Origin: an uncultured Ruminococcus sp. | GTDB lineage: Bacteria > Bacillota > Clostridia > Oscillospirales > Ruminococcaceae | NCBI GenBank assembly: GCA_947345935.1 | Contig: CAMZZN010000018.1 | Span: forward strand, 1-44,221 | Reading direction: 5' to 3' | DNA: 44,221 bases | Part shown: positions 17,890 to 26,533 of the stretch, in pieces | Layout: each line of letters starts with the position of its first letter | How positions within the stretch are numbered: position 1 is the first letter of the stretch | The notes under the pieces: model-generated | The model's database searches: none | What the model was told of the DNA's origin: nothing | Seen by the model: only the letters and a program-made list of their open reading frames with translations | Position numbers and translations under genes: made by a program

Positions 17890-17923
17890 CCGGCGCAAGC
17901 TCATGCTCTCTGACTTTTGCCGG
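17890..17923 (+). promoter_or_regulatory. Hairpin in the corA leader
   Basis: CCGGC pairs with GCCGG, extended by GCAAG/CTTTT with one mismatch, around a 14-base loop. It has no T-run, so it is not a simple terminator. It lies 12 bases before the corA Shine-Dalgarno site. Confidence 0.45.
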
Positions 17924-17946
17924 AAATTCTGGCGAAAGGAGCACTT

Positions 17947-18906
17947 ATGCAGAACTTTTCTGCATGGGTATATTATACTATGATTAGTTATTTTACAACT
18001 TCAAACGGCAGACTTGTAAAACAGGATGAGCCCTCAACAGGCTGCTGGATTTCCGTTGTCAGTCCCACTTCTCAGGAGGTGGCTGAGCTTATCGATACTT
18101 ACGGTCTGGACAGCGGATTTGTCAAATCTTCTCTTGATGAGGAAGAATCTTCACGTATCGAGCGTGAAGACGATCAGACGCTTATTATTATCGACACGCC
18201 TGTTTCAACGGTTGACAGCGACAAAACACGGAATTTCTATACTCAGCCAATGGGTATAATTATTACGGCCGAGTATGTTTTCACCATTTCGCTCAACGAT
18301 ATGCAGATAATCAAGGAGGCATCGCACGGGAGGATAAGAAATCTGCAAACGAATTTCCGTACACGGTTTGTTCTCCAGTTACTGCTAAGGATCGCCGCTT
18401 TGTTCCTTCTGTATCTTAAACAGATCGACAAAATATCATCCGCCGCAGAACAGGAACTGCACGGCGCTATGAAAAACGAGCTTCTTATGCAGTTATTGGC
18501 TCTGGAAAAATCGTTGGTTTACTTTTCAACATCTCTTAAAGCGAACGAAGCGACTATCGAGAAAATTTTCCGTGGACGTGTTATCAAGCTTTATGATGAG
18601 GATCAGGATCTTATCGAGGATGTTCTTATTGAGATGAAGCAGGCGATAGAGATGTCGAGCATCTACACGGAGATCCTTTCCAGTATGATGGACGGTTTTT
18701 CGTCGATCATCTCAAATAATCTGAATATGGTAATGTGGCGTCTGACTATTATGACGATTATTTTGCAGATCCCCAATATCATTTTTGCATTTTACGGCAT
18801 AAATACGGTCGATCTGCCGATGCCGTATACATGGTTTGCCATTACGCTGGCGGTATGTCTGACTGGTATCACGGCGTTTGTGCTGATGAAATGGAAAAGA
18901 AAATAG
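17947..18906 (+). CDS. corA: CorA-family magnesium transporter
   Basis: A 319-residue 2-TM-GxN family protein that would form a pentameric Mg2+ channel. A long soluble N-terminal domain leads into coiled helices and two C-terminal membrane segments (the last about 60 residues). The pore signature reads YGIN in FYGINTVDLPMPYTW, where YGMN is usual. I place the start at 17947 because AAAGGAG lies five bases upstream; a TTG ten codons earlier has no such site. The upstream leader suggests ion- or translation-dependent control. Substrate choice among Mg2+, Co2+, Ni2+ or Zn2+ cannot be read from sequence. Confidence 0.88.
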   Translation: MQNFSAWVYYTMISYFTTSNGRLVKQDEPSTGCWISVVSPTSQEVAELIDTYGLDSGFVKSSLDEEESSRIEREDDQTLIIIDTPVSTVDSDKTRNFYTQPMGIIITAEYVFTISLNDMQIIKEASHGRIRNLQTNFRTRFVLQLLLRIAALFLLYLKQIDKISSAAEQELHGAMKNELLMQLLALEKSLVYFSTSLKANEATIEKIFRGRVIKLYDEDQDLIEDVLIEMKQAIEMSSIYTEILSSMMDGFSSIISNNLNMVMWRLTIMTIILQIPNIIFAFYGINTVDLPMPYTWFAITLAVCLTGITAFVLMKWKRK

Positions 18907-18912
18907 AACAAT

Positions 18913-18946
18913 AAGCTTCTCTGAACACCGTTCAGAGAAGCTTTTC
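18913..18946 (+). terminator. Terminator after corA
   Basis: AAGCTTCTCTGAAC and GTTCAGAGAAGCTT form a perfect 14-bp stem with loop ACC, followed by a short T-run. Confidence 0.85.
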
Positions 18947-18947
18947 T

Positions 18948-18976
18948 GCATATATGCATGATATCCGCACATAATA
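18948..18976 (+). promoter_or_regulatory. Sigma-G/F-type sporulation promoter of the ger operon
   Basis: GCATA (18948-18952), 17-bp spacer and CATAATA (18970-18976) fit the forespore consensus (GMATA, 17-18 bp, CATNHTA) known from Bacillus. The site is about 26 bp upstream of gerA, where forespore sigma-G control is expected for germinant receptor genes. Confidence 0.6.
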
Positions 18977-19002
18977 ATTCCGGAAAAGAAAGGGGAAAGA
19001 TT

Positions 19003-20445
19003 ATGGATAAAATGCAGATAATGCCCGATTTAAAGCAGAATATAGAAAAAATAAAGGAGCTTTCAGGCAATTCCTCGGATATCCTTATAAATGAATTTGT
19101 GACCGGAGGCATAAACTGCGCTTTGCTGTGCTGTGAGGGAATGGTCTCAACGTCGGTAATTACTGAACTGGTTCTCGAACCTGTTACCAATATCCCGCAG
19201 CAGAGGAATGTCCGGGAACTTTTTCAATATATTCAGGATGAACTGCTGCTTTCTATAGATCGTCCTACAGCAGAAGATTATACGACCATGTTCCGGCTGC
19301 TGCATTCCGGTTTTGCGGTGCTGATTGGCGACGGAACCGGAAAGGCTCTTGCATTTGGCGTACAGGGATATGCCACACGTGGTATTCAGGAACCCTCCGG
19401 TGAAGGAAACATAATGGGCGCTCATGAAGGTTTTACCGAGACTGTAAGGACAAATATGTCGCTGCTGAGACGCCGTTTGAAAACGCCGCAGCTCGTTATG
19501 GAACTTTTCGTGAAAGGAGAAAAGAGCAAGACTGATCTTTGCCTTTGCTACATGAAAGATCGTGTGCCGGAGGGGCTTATGAAGAAGATACGCAGCTCCC
19601 TTGACAAAATCAGGCTGGAAACGATACTTTCAACCGGTTATATACGCCCCTTTGTGGAAAGCGATCGCTTTGAACTGTTCAGTTCTACGGGAACTACGGA
19701 ACGTCCTGACGTGCTATGTTCAAAGCTTATAGAGGGACGTGTTGCGCTTCTGGTGGACGGCGTGCCGTTTGCCGTTGTGATACCAAAGTTGTTCTGTGAA
19801 AGTTTCCAGACCCTTGACGATTACGCTTTCAAGCCATATTACGCTACATTTATCCGCTGGATAAAATACGGTGCTTTCGTTATTTCCGTACTTCTTCCGG
19901 CGGTTTATGCGGCGATAGTAATGTATCACCCGGAACTGCTCAACAGTACGCTGCTGATGCTTCTTGTAGAATCGGAAAAGAAAGCGCCGCTGTCTATAAT
20001 CACGGAGATAATGGGGGTGCTGCTTATGTATGAAGTTATACGTGAAGCAGGTATACGTCTGCCAAAGCCGGTCGGGGGAGCGGTAAGCATCGTCAGCGGT
20101 CTGATAATCGGAGACGCCGCCGTAAACTCCGGTCTTATAAGCACTCCGCTGCTTACCATAACTGCCCTTGCCGTTATAAGCGGTTTTGTAGTGCCTGAAC
20201 TTAATCCGCCTGTGACTGTACTGAGATTCGCATTTTTAGCTGCCGGAGGCTTTCTTGGATTATTCGGGATAAGTCTCCTTGCCTGTGCCGTGCTGATAAA
20301 TATATGCGCTACAGAGGATTACGGTTTTCCGTATACCGCTCCGCTTTCGCCATTTGCAAAACAAGGAATGGAAGATACGGCAGTGCGGTCGGGGATAAGA
20401 AAAATGCAGAGCAGAGGTTTTACAGTGGAGGAATATCATGAATGA
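19003..20445 (+). CDS. gerA: Spore germination protein, GerA/GerKA family
   Basis: A 480-residue A subunit of a spore germinant receptor in the inner spore membrane. The N-terminal soluble domain (about 1-270) has the family landmarks VTGGINCALLCCEGMV-like strand and PSGEGNIMGAHEGFTETVRTN. The C-terminal half has several membrane segments with the EAGIRLPKPVGGAVSIVSGLIIGDAAV motif. The start at 19003 is chosen for its AAGGGGAAAG site; an ATG 15 codons earlier lacks one and overlaps the proposed promoter. It overlaps gerB by 8 bases, forming a gerA-gerB-gerC operon. The nutrient sensed is unknown. Confidence 0.92.
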   Translation: MDKMQIMPDLKQNIEKIKELSGNSSDILINEFVTGGINCALLCCEGMVSTSVITELVLEPVTNIPQQRNVRELFQYIQDELLLSIDRPTAEDYTTMFRLLHSGFAVLIGDGTGKALAFGVQGYATRGIQEPSGEGNIMGAHEGFTETVRTNMSLLRRRLKTPQLVMELFVKGEKSKTDLCLCYMKDRVPEGLMKKIRSSLDKIRLETILSTGYIRPFVESDRFELFSSTGTTERPDVLCSKLIEGRVALLVDGVPFAVVIPKLFCESFQTLDDYAFKPYYATFIRWIKYGAFVISVLLPAVYAAIVMYHPELLNSTLLMLLVESEKKAPLSIITEIMGVLLMYEVIREAGIRLPKPVGGAVSIVSGLIIGDAAVNSGLISTPLLTITALAVISGFVVPELNPPVTVLRFAFLAAGGFLGLFGISLLACAVLINICATEDYGFPYTAPLSPFAKQGMEDTAVRSGIRKMQSRGFTVEEYHE

Positions 20446-21439
20446 GATCACAAGAAATCAGCTTGCCGCAATGCTGCTGATAACAGACGCTTTCGCACTT
20501 TTCTGCTTTACCGGCAGTATATCTCTTATGACAGCGGCAGGACTGACGGCAGGCGTCTTTTTGCAGATGCTTCTGGCTGTTCCGCTTATAAAACTGGGCG
20601 GGATCAGCGAAAAGCCGGCGTATATATTTTATCTGATCTACCTGATAATGTGGGGAGGTCTGCTGTTCGGGATGCAGTGGAAAACATCGAGGCAGATATA
20701 TATACCCTACGAAAATTCCGGCAGTATCTGGGGAAAACTTCTTATATCCGGTCTTATCGCAGTAGTATGTCTGTATATTTCTTCAACCGGCATAAAGGCG
20801 ATGGGCAGAGCCTCGCTCATAGCAGCTTTTATCGGAGCAGTATGTCTGCTGACGGCAGCGGTCAGCGGTATTATTCATCTGAATACGGAAAATCTCACCC
20901 GTGCGGAAAGCGGACGAAGTCTGTTTGAAGAGCTGACTACCGGATTTGCTCTCAGCGGAGGAACAGGAAGTTTTGCCATTCTGCTTGGAATAACAAAAGG
21001 AAGCTCATCCAAAAACGCTGCCGCATATTTTATTGGCAAGGCTGTTCTGACAGCGGCAGTAACGCTTACGGCGGTTATTGTGGCTGGTGGAATAATGGAG
21101 ATAACGGATTTTCCTGTAGTTACGGCGGCTCAGGTATCTCAGCCCTTTCCGTCACAGAGGATAGATTCCTTGTTCCTCATTGTTTTCGCCATATTCGCAG
21201 TATTTTCAATAGCGGTACAGGCGGCGCTGAGCGCATATATCCTGGGCGAACTGATGCCGAAATTTGTCAGATTCCGCAGCAGTGTATCGCTTCTTCTCAT
21301 GATAGGAGCAGCTTTCTTGTTGTGGAAAGTTCCGCTTAACAGTGCCGTTATCGGCATAGTAGCAATAGCGGCGCTTTTTGCAGTTCCGCTTGTCGTCATG
21401 ATATGCAATGGACTAAGCGCCCGGAAAGGCAGGACATGA
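20438..21439 (+). CDS. gerB: Spore germination protein, GerB/GerKB family permease
   Basis: A 333-residue integral membrane protein with about ten membrane segments, related to the APC amino-acid transporter superfamily. As the GerB subunit it is the likely germinant-binding component. The N-terminus (ITRNQLAAMLLITDAF) and the inner MGRASLIAAF segment fit the family. The 8-bp overlap with gerA and overlap with gerC indicate translational coupling. GerB proteins are usually near 360 residues, so this one is slightly short but intact. Confidence 0.88.
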   Translation: MNEITRNQLAAMLLITDAFALFCFTGSISLMTAAGLTAGVFLQMLLAVPLIKLGGISEKPAYIFYLIYLIMWGGLLFGMQWKTSRQIYIPYENSGSIWGKLLISGLIAVVCLYISSTGIKAMGRASLIAAFIGAVCLLTAAVSGIIHLNTENLTRAESGRSLFEELTTGFALSGGTGSFAILLGITKGSSSKNAAAYFIGKAVLTAAVTLTAVIVAGGIMEITDFPVVTAAQVSQPFPSQRIDSLFLIVFAIFAVFSIAVQAALSAYILGELMPKFVRFRSSVSLLLMIGAAFLLWKVPLNSAVIGIVAIAALFAVPLVVMICNGLSARKGRT

Positions 21440-21981
21440 TGATAAAAAAATTATTGATAGTTATATTTCTTGGAATGTTTTCGCTGACTGGATGTGCGGC
21501 AACAGGTCTTGTCCATGATAAGCATTACCTCAGAGCCGTTTCTATAACCGTTGACAGCGAAACGGAACTGACTATGACCTTTTTTACTGATGATAAAAAA
21601 ACTGTTACGGCTAAGGGAAAAGATATTTCCACGGCAATGAAAAATGCGGAGATTCTCATCGGAAAACCGATCTTCACGGGTTATACAGAGCTTGCCGTGC
21701 TCAGCAGATGTGAATATGAGGAAACTCTGGAACTTCTGCTGAACGACTGGAAGGTGTCTCCCTCGTGTATCGTAGCGCACAGCGATGATGGCGGCAGAGT
21801 CCTTGCTGAAAAGGATGCCGAAGAACTGACAGGATCAGTAAAGCGTGCCGAGGATCAGGGAAAAGCTCCGGAATGCGATATCATAACGGTTCTTAGCGAT
21901 CTCCTTGACGAAAAAAGCTCCGCCGAAATAGCGGAGCTTCATGAAAACGGAACAGTAGGCACATACCGGATACCAGAATAA
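21436..21981 (+). CDS. gerC: Short Ger(x)C-type germination lipoprotein
   Basis: A 181-residue protein with a lipoprotein signal (about 1-20, lipobox LTGC) and a sequence resembling only the N-terminal part of Ger(x)C proteins (AVSITVDSE strand, TAKGKDISTAMKNAEILIGKPIFTGYTELAVLS). Usual GerC proteins are roughly 350-400 residues, so the C-terminal domain is missing. No remnant of it is visible after the stop; a MITE-like repeat begins 30 bp downstream. The start at 21436 overlaps the gerB stop and gives a proper signal. It may be a naturally short form or a truncation. Confidence 0.7.
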   Translation: MMIKKLLIVIFLGMFSLTGCAATGLVHDKHYLRAVSITVDSETELTMTFFTDDKKTVTAKGKDISTAMKNAEILIGKPIFTGYTELAVLSRCEYEETLELLLNDWKVSPSCIVAHSDDGGRVLAEKDAEELTGSVKRAEDQGKAPECDIITVLSDLLDEKSSAEIAELHENGTVGTYRIPE

Positions 21982-22011
21982 TAACGGGATTCCAGAGAGG
22001 GAGCCTCATAC

Positions 22012-22209
22012 TGTCAATATCGTTGACTTAAGGAATTCTATTCCTCATGCTCTTTTCAAGGGGCATTAACCCTATGGGCACTCACCCTAATTCTTAAAAA
22101 TCTCCCCTGCGGGGGTTTTTAAGAATTAATAATGGGTTTCCAAAGGGTGGATTCACCCTTTGGCAGGGGTACGGGGACGGAGTCCCCGCTTAAGTTGACG
22201 GCATTGTCC
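22012..22209. repeat. MITE-like palindromic repeat element
   Basis: The imperfect inverted ends (22012-22032 and 22189-22209, 15 of 21 positions matching, ending in CTTAAG at the inner side) bracket three perfect or near-perfect hairpins: 22089-22127 (12-bp outer stem), 22140-22163 (CCAAAGGGTG/CACCCTTTGG) and 22172-22188 (CGGGGAC/GTCCCCG). No coding frame is present. The central part is related to the sequence at the window end, so it is a dispersed family. It separates the ger operon from the convergent polA operon and may terminate both. Confidence 0.7.
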
Positions 22210-22228
22210 ATATGGGGAGAATCCCACA

Positions 22229-22417
22229 TCAGTTCTGATGTCTGACAATACCGTATTCGTCGTCAAGGCGATAGTAGGGGCAGCTGTAATTTGTACCGTT
22301 CAGAAAGCGGTACATCTCGTCCTCGTCAAGATCAACCATACATACATAGCAGTCGCAGTCCTCGTCATAGACATAATTTGTGCAGGTCTCGCAGTTTGAA
22401 GCAGTTTTTCCGGTCAT
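22229..22417 (-). CDS. Small cysteine-rich protein (DUF6472-like)
   Basis: A 62-residue protein with six cysteines in the pattern C-x2-C, C-x-C-x2-C and a later single C, plus acidic residues. It resembles small DUF6472 proteins of gut Clostridia. The cysteines suggest zinc or another metal. Its start lies one base after the tsaD stop, so it is the last gene of the polA-rimI-tsaD operon. A GAGGAT site overlaps the tsaD end. Function is unknown. Confidence 0.7.
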   Translation of the reverse strand: MTGKTASNCETCTNYVYDEDCDCYVCMVDLDEDEMYRFLNGTNYSCPYYRLDDEYGIVRHQN

Positions 22418-22418
22418 G

Positions 22419-23429
22419 TCATATATCCTCTATAGATAGTGTGGCTGCGGCATTGAGACTTTCGTCGGCGATTATACCTGCAAGAAGATTGTAGCTTCCC
22501 TGGCAGGCTATCATTGCGCCGTTGTCGCCGCACAGACTTTTTTCCGGCATATAGCACTCGAAGCCATGCTTTTGGCAGGCGGAGGAAAGTGCGGCACGAA
22601 CGCCGGTATTTGCTGAAACTCCTCCTGCAAGAGCAATTTTTTTATAGCCCAGCGACTGAGCGGCACGTATCGTATGATCGGTAAGTATTTCTGCGATAGT
22701 TCCCTGGAGACTGGCGGCAAGATCGTTCTTGTTGATCTCCGCCCCCTTTTGTTCCGCATTGTGCAGCATATTTATCACCGAAGTTTTAAGCCCTGAAAAA
22801 CTGAAATCAAATTCATTTCCGGCAACTGCAGGATGCGGCAGTTTGAACGCTCCAGGATCTCCGATTTTTGCGGCATTATCGATATGAACTCCGCCCGGAT
22901 AAGGGAATCCCATAGCACGGGCGCATTTATCAAAGCATTCTCCGGCAGCGTCGTCACGGGTACGACCTATAACCCTGAATTTTGTGTAGGAGATCACTTC
23001 AATTATATGGCTGTGTCCGCCGCTTGCCACCAGACAGAGATAAGGCGGTTCAAGGTCGGGATAGGTCAGATAATTTGTGGCGATATGTCCGGCGATGTGG
23101 TGAACGGGGATCAGCGGCTTTCCTGCGGACATTGCAAGAGCCTTTGCAAAGCTGACTCCGACAAGGAGAGCTCCGATAAGACCGGGAGCGTATGTAACGG
23201 CAACGCCGTCAAGATCGTCGGCAGTGATATCTGCGTCGTAAAGAGCTTTTTTTACAACGCCGAGAATATTTTCGCAGTGACGTCGTGAGGCGATCTCCGG
23301 CACGACTCCGCCGTATTTTTTATGTTCTTCTATTTGCGTGGATATCACGGACGAGCGTATATCCCGGCAGTCTTTTATCACGCTTGCGGCGGTTTCGTCG
23401 CAGGAGCTTTCAATTCCTAATATCAGCAT
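22419..23429 (-). CDS. tsaD: tRNA N6-adenosine threonylcarbamoyltransferase TsaD
   Basis: The 336 residues match TsaD (Gcp/YgjD), which transfers threonylcarbamoyl to A37 of ANN-decoding tRNAs with TsaB and TsaE. The start MLILGIESSCDETAASV, the metal-binding HHIAGH motif (His111 and His115), ASGGHSHI and the C-terminal GGVSANTGVR and CGDNGAMIA motifs are all present. It follows rimI by a few bases in an operon with polA. TsaB and TsaE are not in the window. Confidence 0.96.
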   Translation of the reverse strand: MLILGIESSCDETAASVIKDCRDIRSSVISTQIEEHKKYGGVVPEIASRRHCENILGVVKKALYDADITADDLDGVAVTYAPGLIGALLVGVSFAKALAMSAGKPLIPVHHIAGHIATNYLTYPDLEPPYLCLVASGGHSHIIEVISYTKFRVIGRTRDDAAGECFDKCARAMGFPYPGGVHIDNAAKIGDPGAFKLPHPAVAGNEFDFSFSGLKTSVINMLHNAEQKGAEINKNDLAASLQGTIAEILTDHTIRAAQSLGYKKIALAGGVSANTGVRAALSSACQKHGFECYMPEKSLCGDNGAMIACQGSYNLLAGIIADESLNAAATLSIEDI

Positions 23430-23431
23430 AT

Positions 23432-23902
23432 TCAGTCCTCTTTACATAGTATTATTGATTTTTTCATGACAACGGCGTTTTCACGGGGGGATTCATAAAA
23501 GTTTTTCCGTATGGAGACGGCTCCGAATCCGCACTTTTCGTAAAGGGAAATAGCAGCCGTGTTGGATTCCCTGACTTCAAGAAAGATATCCTCTGTATCA
23601 TTCGGGAGCTGCTTTTCAAATTCCCGGATGAGTTTAAGCGCAAGACCTTTCCGGCGGCAATCAGGGTGAACGGCAACGCTTGTGATATCCCCCTCGCCGA
23701 CTGCGTAATAACCGCAGATCAGTCCGGAGATCGTGTTGTTTTCCTCGATATACAACACTATCCCGTTTTTCTTGGCAGCTTCGCTTTCAAATGAAGCTGC
23801 CGACCAGCCTTCATTTCCAACGCAGAGACGGTCAAGTTCCGAAAGAGCTTCAAACAGTTTGCCATGATCGCCGCAAACGGCTCTTTTGATCTGAATTTCC
23901 AT
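23432..23902 (-). CDS. rimI: Ribosomal protein S18-alanine N-acetyltransferase RimI
   Basis: A GNAT-fold acetyltransferase of 156 residues. The acetyl-CoA-binding region has the V-A-V-H-P-x-x-R-x-x-G-L-A pattern (VAVHPDCRRKGLALKL), followed by FLEVRESNTAAISLYEKCGF, typical of RimI. Position next to tsaD is the usual clustering in Firmicutes and supports the assignment. I start at 23902 (MEIQIKRAV), four bases after the polA stop; an upstream in-frame start would overlap polA by 41 bases. Confidence 0.85.
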   Translation of the reverse strand: MEIQIKRAVCGDHGKLFEALSELDRLCVGNEGWSAASFESEAAKKNGIVLYIEENNTISGLICGYYAVGEGDITSVAVHPDCRRKGLALKLIREFEKQLPNDTEDIFLEVRESNTAAISLYEKCGFGAVSIRKNFYESPRENAVVMKKSIILCKED

Positions 23903-23906
23903 ATTA

Positions 23907-26444
23907 TCAGCCCTTTGCGTCATACCAGCTGAAACCGATATGGACATCGACTGTAAGCGGTACTTTCATATCGTAAACTTTTTGCATCTCTTCTTTAAGA
24001 AGCTCTGCGGCTCGCTGAGCGTCCTCAACGGAGCTTTCAAGTATCAGTTCGTCGTGAACCTGAAGAATAAGTTTTGCATCCAGTTTTTCTTCTTTGAGAC
24101 GGCGGTAAACGTTTATCATTGCTATCTTGATTAGATCGGCAGCCGTTCCCTGAACGGGAGTGTTCATGGCAATTCGTTTTCCTGCCGCCTGGAGTATCTT
24201 GTTTGATGAGGAAAGCTCCGGAATACGCCGTTTTCTGCCGAGCATCGTGGTAACGCATCCGGTTTTTATTGCCTCGTTAACGATATCTTCGGTAAAGCTG
24301 TTTACCTTGGGAAAGCGTGCCAGATAGTCAGCGATATATTTCTTTGCCTGCGCCACAGAGATACCTATATCCTTTGAGAGCGAGAAAGCTCCTATGCCGT
24401 AGATAATGCCGAAATTTACAGCTTTTGCGGCACTTCTCATTTCCGGCGTCACCATGAAAACGGGCATATCAAATACCTGTGCAGCCGTGGCGGTGTGGAA
24501 ATCCTCGCCGGAGGTAAAGGCGGATATCATGTTTTCATCGCCGCAGAGATGCGCCATTACACGAAGCTCTATCTGACTGTAATCGGCGTCTACAAGAGTT
24601 TTTCCAGGCGCAGCTGTGAAGAATTTTCTCATCTGCGAGCCAAGTTCCGTACGCACAGGGATGTTCTGCATATTAGGTTCGGTGGAAGAAATACGTCCCG
24701 TTCTTGTTTCCGTCTGCTTAAAGCAGGTGTGTATGCGACCGTCTGCGGCGATCTTGTCGGTCAGACCGGTAACATAGGTAGAATTGAGTTTCGTATACTG
24801 ACGGTATTTCAGAACATTGTCAACAATAGGCGATTGATTCCGCAGTTCTTCCAGGACCTCGGCGCTTGTGGAATAGCCGCTTTTAGTTTTCTTTTTTGCA
24901 GGAAGTCCCAGTTCCTCAAAAAGCACGGTTCCTAACTGCTTGGGGGATGAGATATTAAATTCATGACCGGCATAGTCGTAGATGATCTGCTGAGTTTCTT
25001 CTATCTTTTCGGAAAGAGATACTCCGAATTCCTCTACGCCTTGTCTGTTGATGCAGATACCAATATCTTCCATCGAGGCAAGCACTTCGGTAAGCGGCAG
25101 CTCGATATTTTCGAGCAGAGGCGTCATTCCTTGTTCTTCGATATTACTGCGCAATTTTTTTACAAGACCATCGAGAGAAGCAATATCGGCATTTTCCTCC
25201 TGGTCAGAGTAGTAGAGGACGCCGTACTCGGCGCATAGTTTTTCGATTGCATAGTCGGAGGCGGAGGGATTCAGAAGATATCCGGAGACGGCAGCGTCAT
25301 TTGTTAAATTCCGCAGTTCTCCGCCCTTTGCCATGACATAACGATAGTGCGGCTTTGCATCGTCAGTGGATTTCTTGCATTCCGAGTCAAAGAATTTCAG
25401 TATAAGTTCTTCGCTGTCTGCTGTGTAAATATTTTCACCGCTGCGCACGAATAGTTTGCCGTTTCTGAAGATGTAGCTGCATTCTGACAGTGAACCGATA
25501 ATGTCGCTTGTCAGCGGAGATAATATCAGGCTGAGCTCTTCAGAGGGAGCTGCTTCTTTTTCAGGAATTTCAGAAACAGCTTTGGCAGCGGAAATGCCCA
25601 GTTTGTCCAGCAGTTTGAACATTTCCAGTTCTGACAGCAGGCGACTTATCGCCATTGTATCCTGCGGCGCTGGAATATATGCGGAGACGGAAGTTTCTAC
25701 AGGGGCATTCCGGACGATAGTTGCCAGCCATTTGCTTTCTTCAGCAGACGCTTTTCCCTTTTCCAGTTTCGCTTTTACACCCTTGGTCAGGGAAGAATCT
25801 GCATATTTTTCATAGAGATCTTCAATAGCGCCGTATTCCTTTACGAGAGCTGAAGCGGTTTTTTCTCCGATACCGGGAACTCCTGGGATGTTGTCGGAAC
25901 TGTCGCCCATAAGAGCTTTAAGATCGATGAGACGAATGGGTTCAAAGCCGTAATCTTCTGTAAAACGTGCTTTGTCGTAATGTATTGTTTCTTTGTTGGT
26001 CGCAAGGAGCACGGTAACGTTGTCGCTTATAAGCTGGAGACTGTCACGGTCTCCGGTGAGAACGAAGCAGTGATCTCCGCTGTCGGTGCAGGCCTGGGCA
26101 AGCGTACCAAGAATATCGTCGGCTTCAAAGCCTTCACATTCCAGTACCTTTACGCCCATATAGGTGAGCAGTTCTTTTATCAGCGGCAGCTGCTGAGCGA
26201 GTTCCGGAGGCATTCCTTTGCGGTTGGCTTTGTAATATGATACAGATTTGTGACGGAATGTCGGAGAGCGCAGATCGAAGGCTACGGCAATAGCGTCCGG
26301 CTTTACGTCTGCGACATTTTTTAGATAGATGTTCATGAATCCGAAAACAGCGTTGGTGAATACGCCGTTTTTATTGGAAAGCAGTTTTATGCCGTAAAAT
26401 GCACGGTTAAGAATACTGTTTCCGTCTATGGCAAGCAATTTCAT
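23907..26444 (-). CDS. polA: DNA polymerase I
   Basis: The 845 residues contain a 5'-3' exonuclease domain (about 1-270, starting LLAIDGNSILNRAFYG, with the FEADDILGTLA and GDSSDNIPGVPGIGEKTA motifs). A middle domain at the 3'-5' exonuclease position follows, then the family A polymerase with motifs A (DADYSQIELRVMAHL), B (RSAAKAVNFGIIYG) and C (LQVHDELILE). The middle domain lacks recognisable DxE proofreading residues, as in Bacillus and Thermus enzymes. It acts in Okazaki fragment maturation and excision repair. It heads an operon with rimI and tsaD. The leader contains two LexA-like boxes. Confidence 0.96.
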   Translation of the reverse strand: MKLLAIDGNSILNRAFYGIKLLSNKNGVFTNAVFGFMNIYLKNVADVKPDAIAVAFDLRSPTFRHKSVSYYKANRKGMPPELAQQLPLIKELLTYMGVKVLECEGFEADDILGTLAQACTDSGDHCFVLTGDRDSLQLISDNVTVLLATNKETIHYDKARFTEDYGFEPIRLIDLKALMGDSSDNIPGVPGIGEKTASALVKEYGAIEDLYEKYADSSLTKGVKAKLEKGKASAEESKWLATIVRNAPVETSVSAYIPAPQDTMAISRLLSELEMFKLLDKLGISAAKAVSEIPEKEAAPSEELSLILSPLTSDIIGSLSECSYIFRNGKLFVRSGENIYTADSEELILKFFDSECKKSTDDAKPHYRYVMAKGGELRNLTNDAAVSGYLLNPSASDYAIEKLCAEYGVLYYSDQEENADIASLDGLVKKLRSNIEEQGMTPLLENIELPLTEVLASMEDIGICINRQGVEEFGVSLSEKIEETQQIIYDYAGHEFNISSPKQLGTVLFEELGLPAKKKTKSGYSTSAEVLEELRNQSPIVDNVLKYRQYTKLNSTYVTGLTDKIAADGRIHTCFKQTETRTGRISSTEPNMQNIPVRTELGSQMRKFFTAAPGKTLVDADYSQIELRVMAHLCGDENMISAFTSGEDFHTATAAQVFDMPVFMVTPEMRSAAKAVNFGIIYGIGAFSLSKDIGISVAQAKKYIADYLARFPKVNSFTEDIVNEAIKTGCVTTMLGRKRRIPELSSSNKILQAAGKRIAMNTPVQGTAADLIKIAMINVYRRLKEEKLDAKLILQVHDELILESSVEDAQRAAELLKEEMQKVYDMKVPLTVDVHIGFSWYDAKG

Positions 26445-26459
26445 AGCATGTTCCTTTCA

Positions 26460-26471
26460 GAACTTGTGTTC
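26460..26471. promoter_or_regulatory. LexA-like box, promoter-distal
   Basis: GAACTTGTGTTC fits GAAC-N4-GTTC, the core of the Gram-positive SOS box. It lies 16 bp before the polA start codon. Confidence 0.45.
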
Positions 26472-26533
26472 ATAGGATAAGCCGCACGTCTTTTCGTAAA
26501 AATTATGCTTGAAAATCCGCACAGCCTTCCTTC

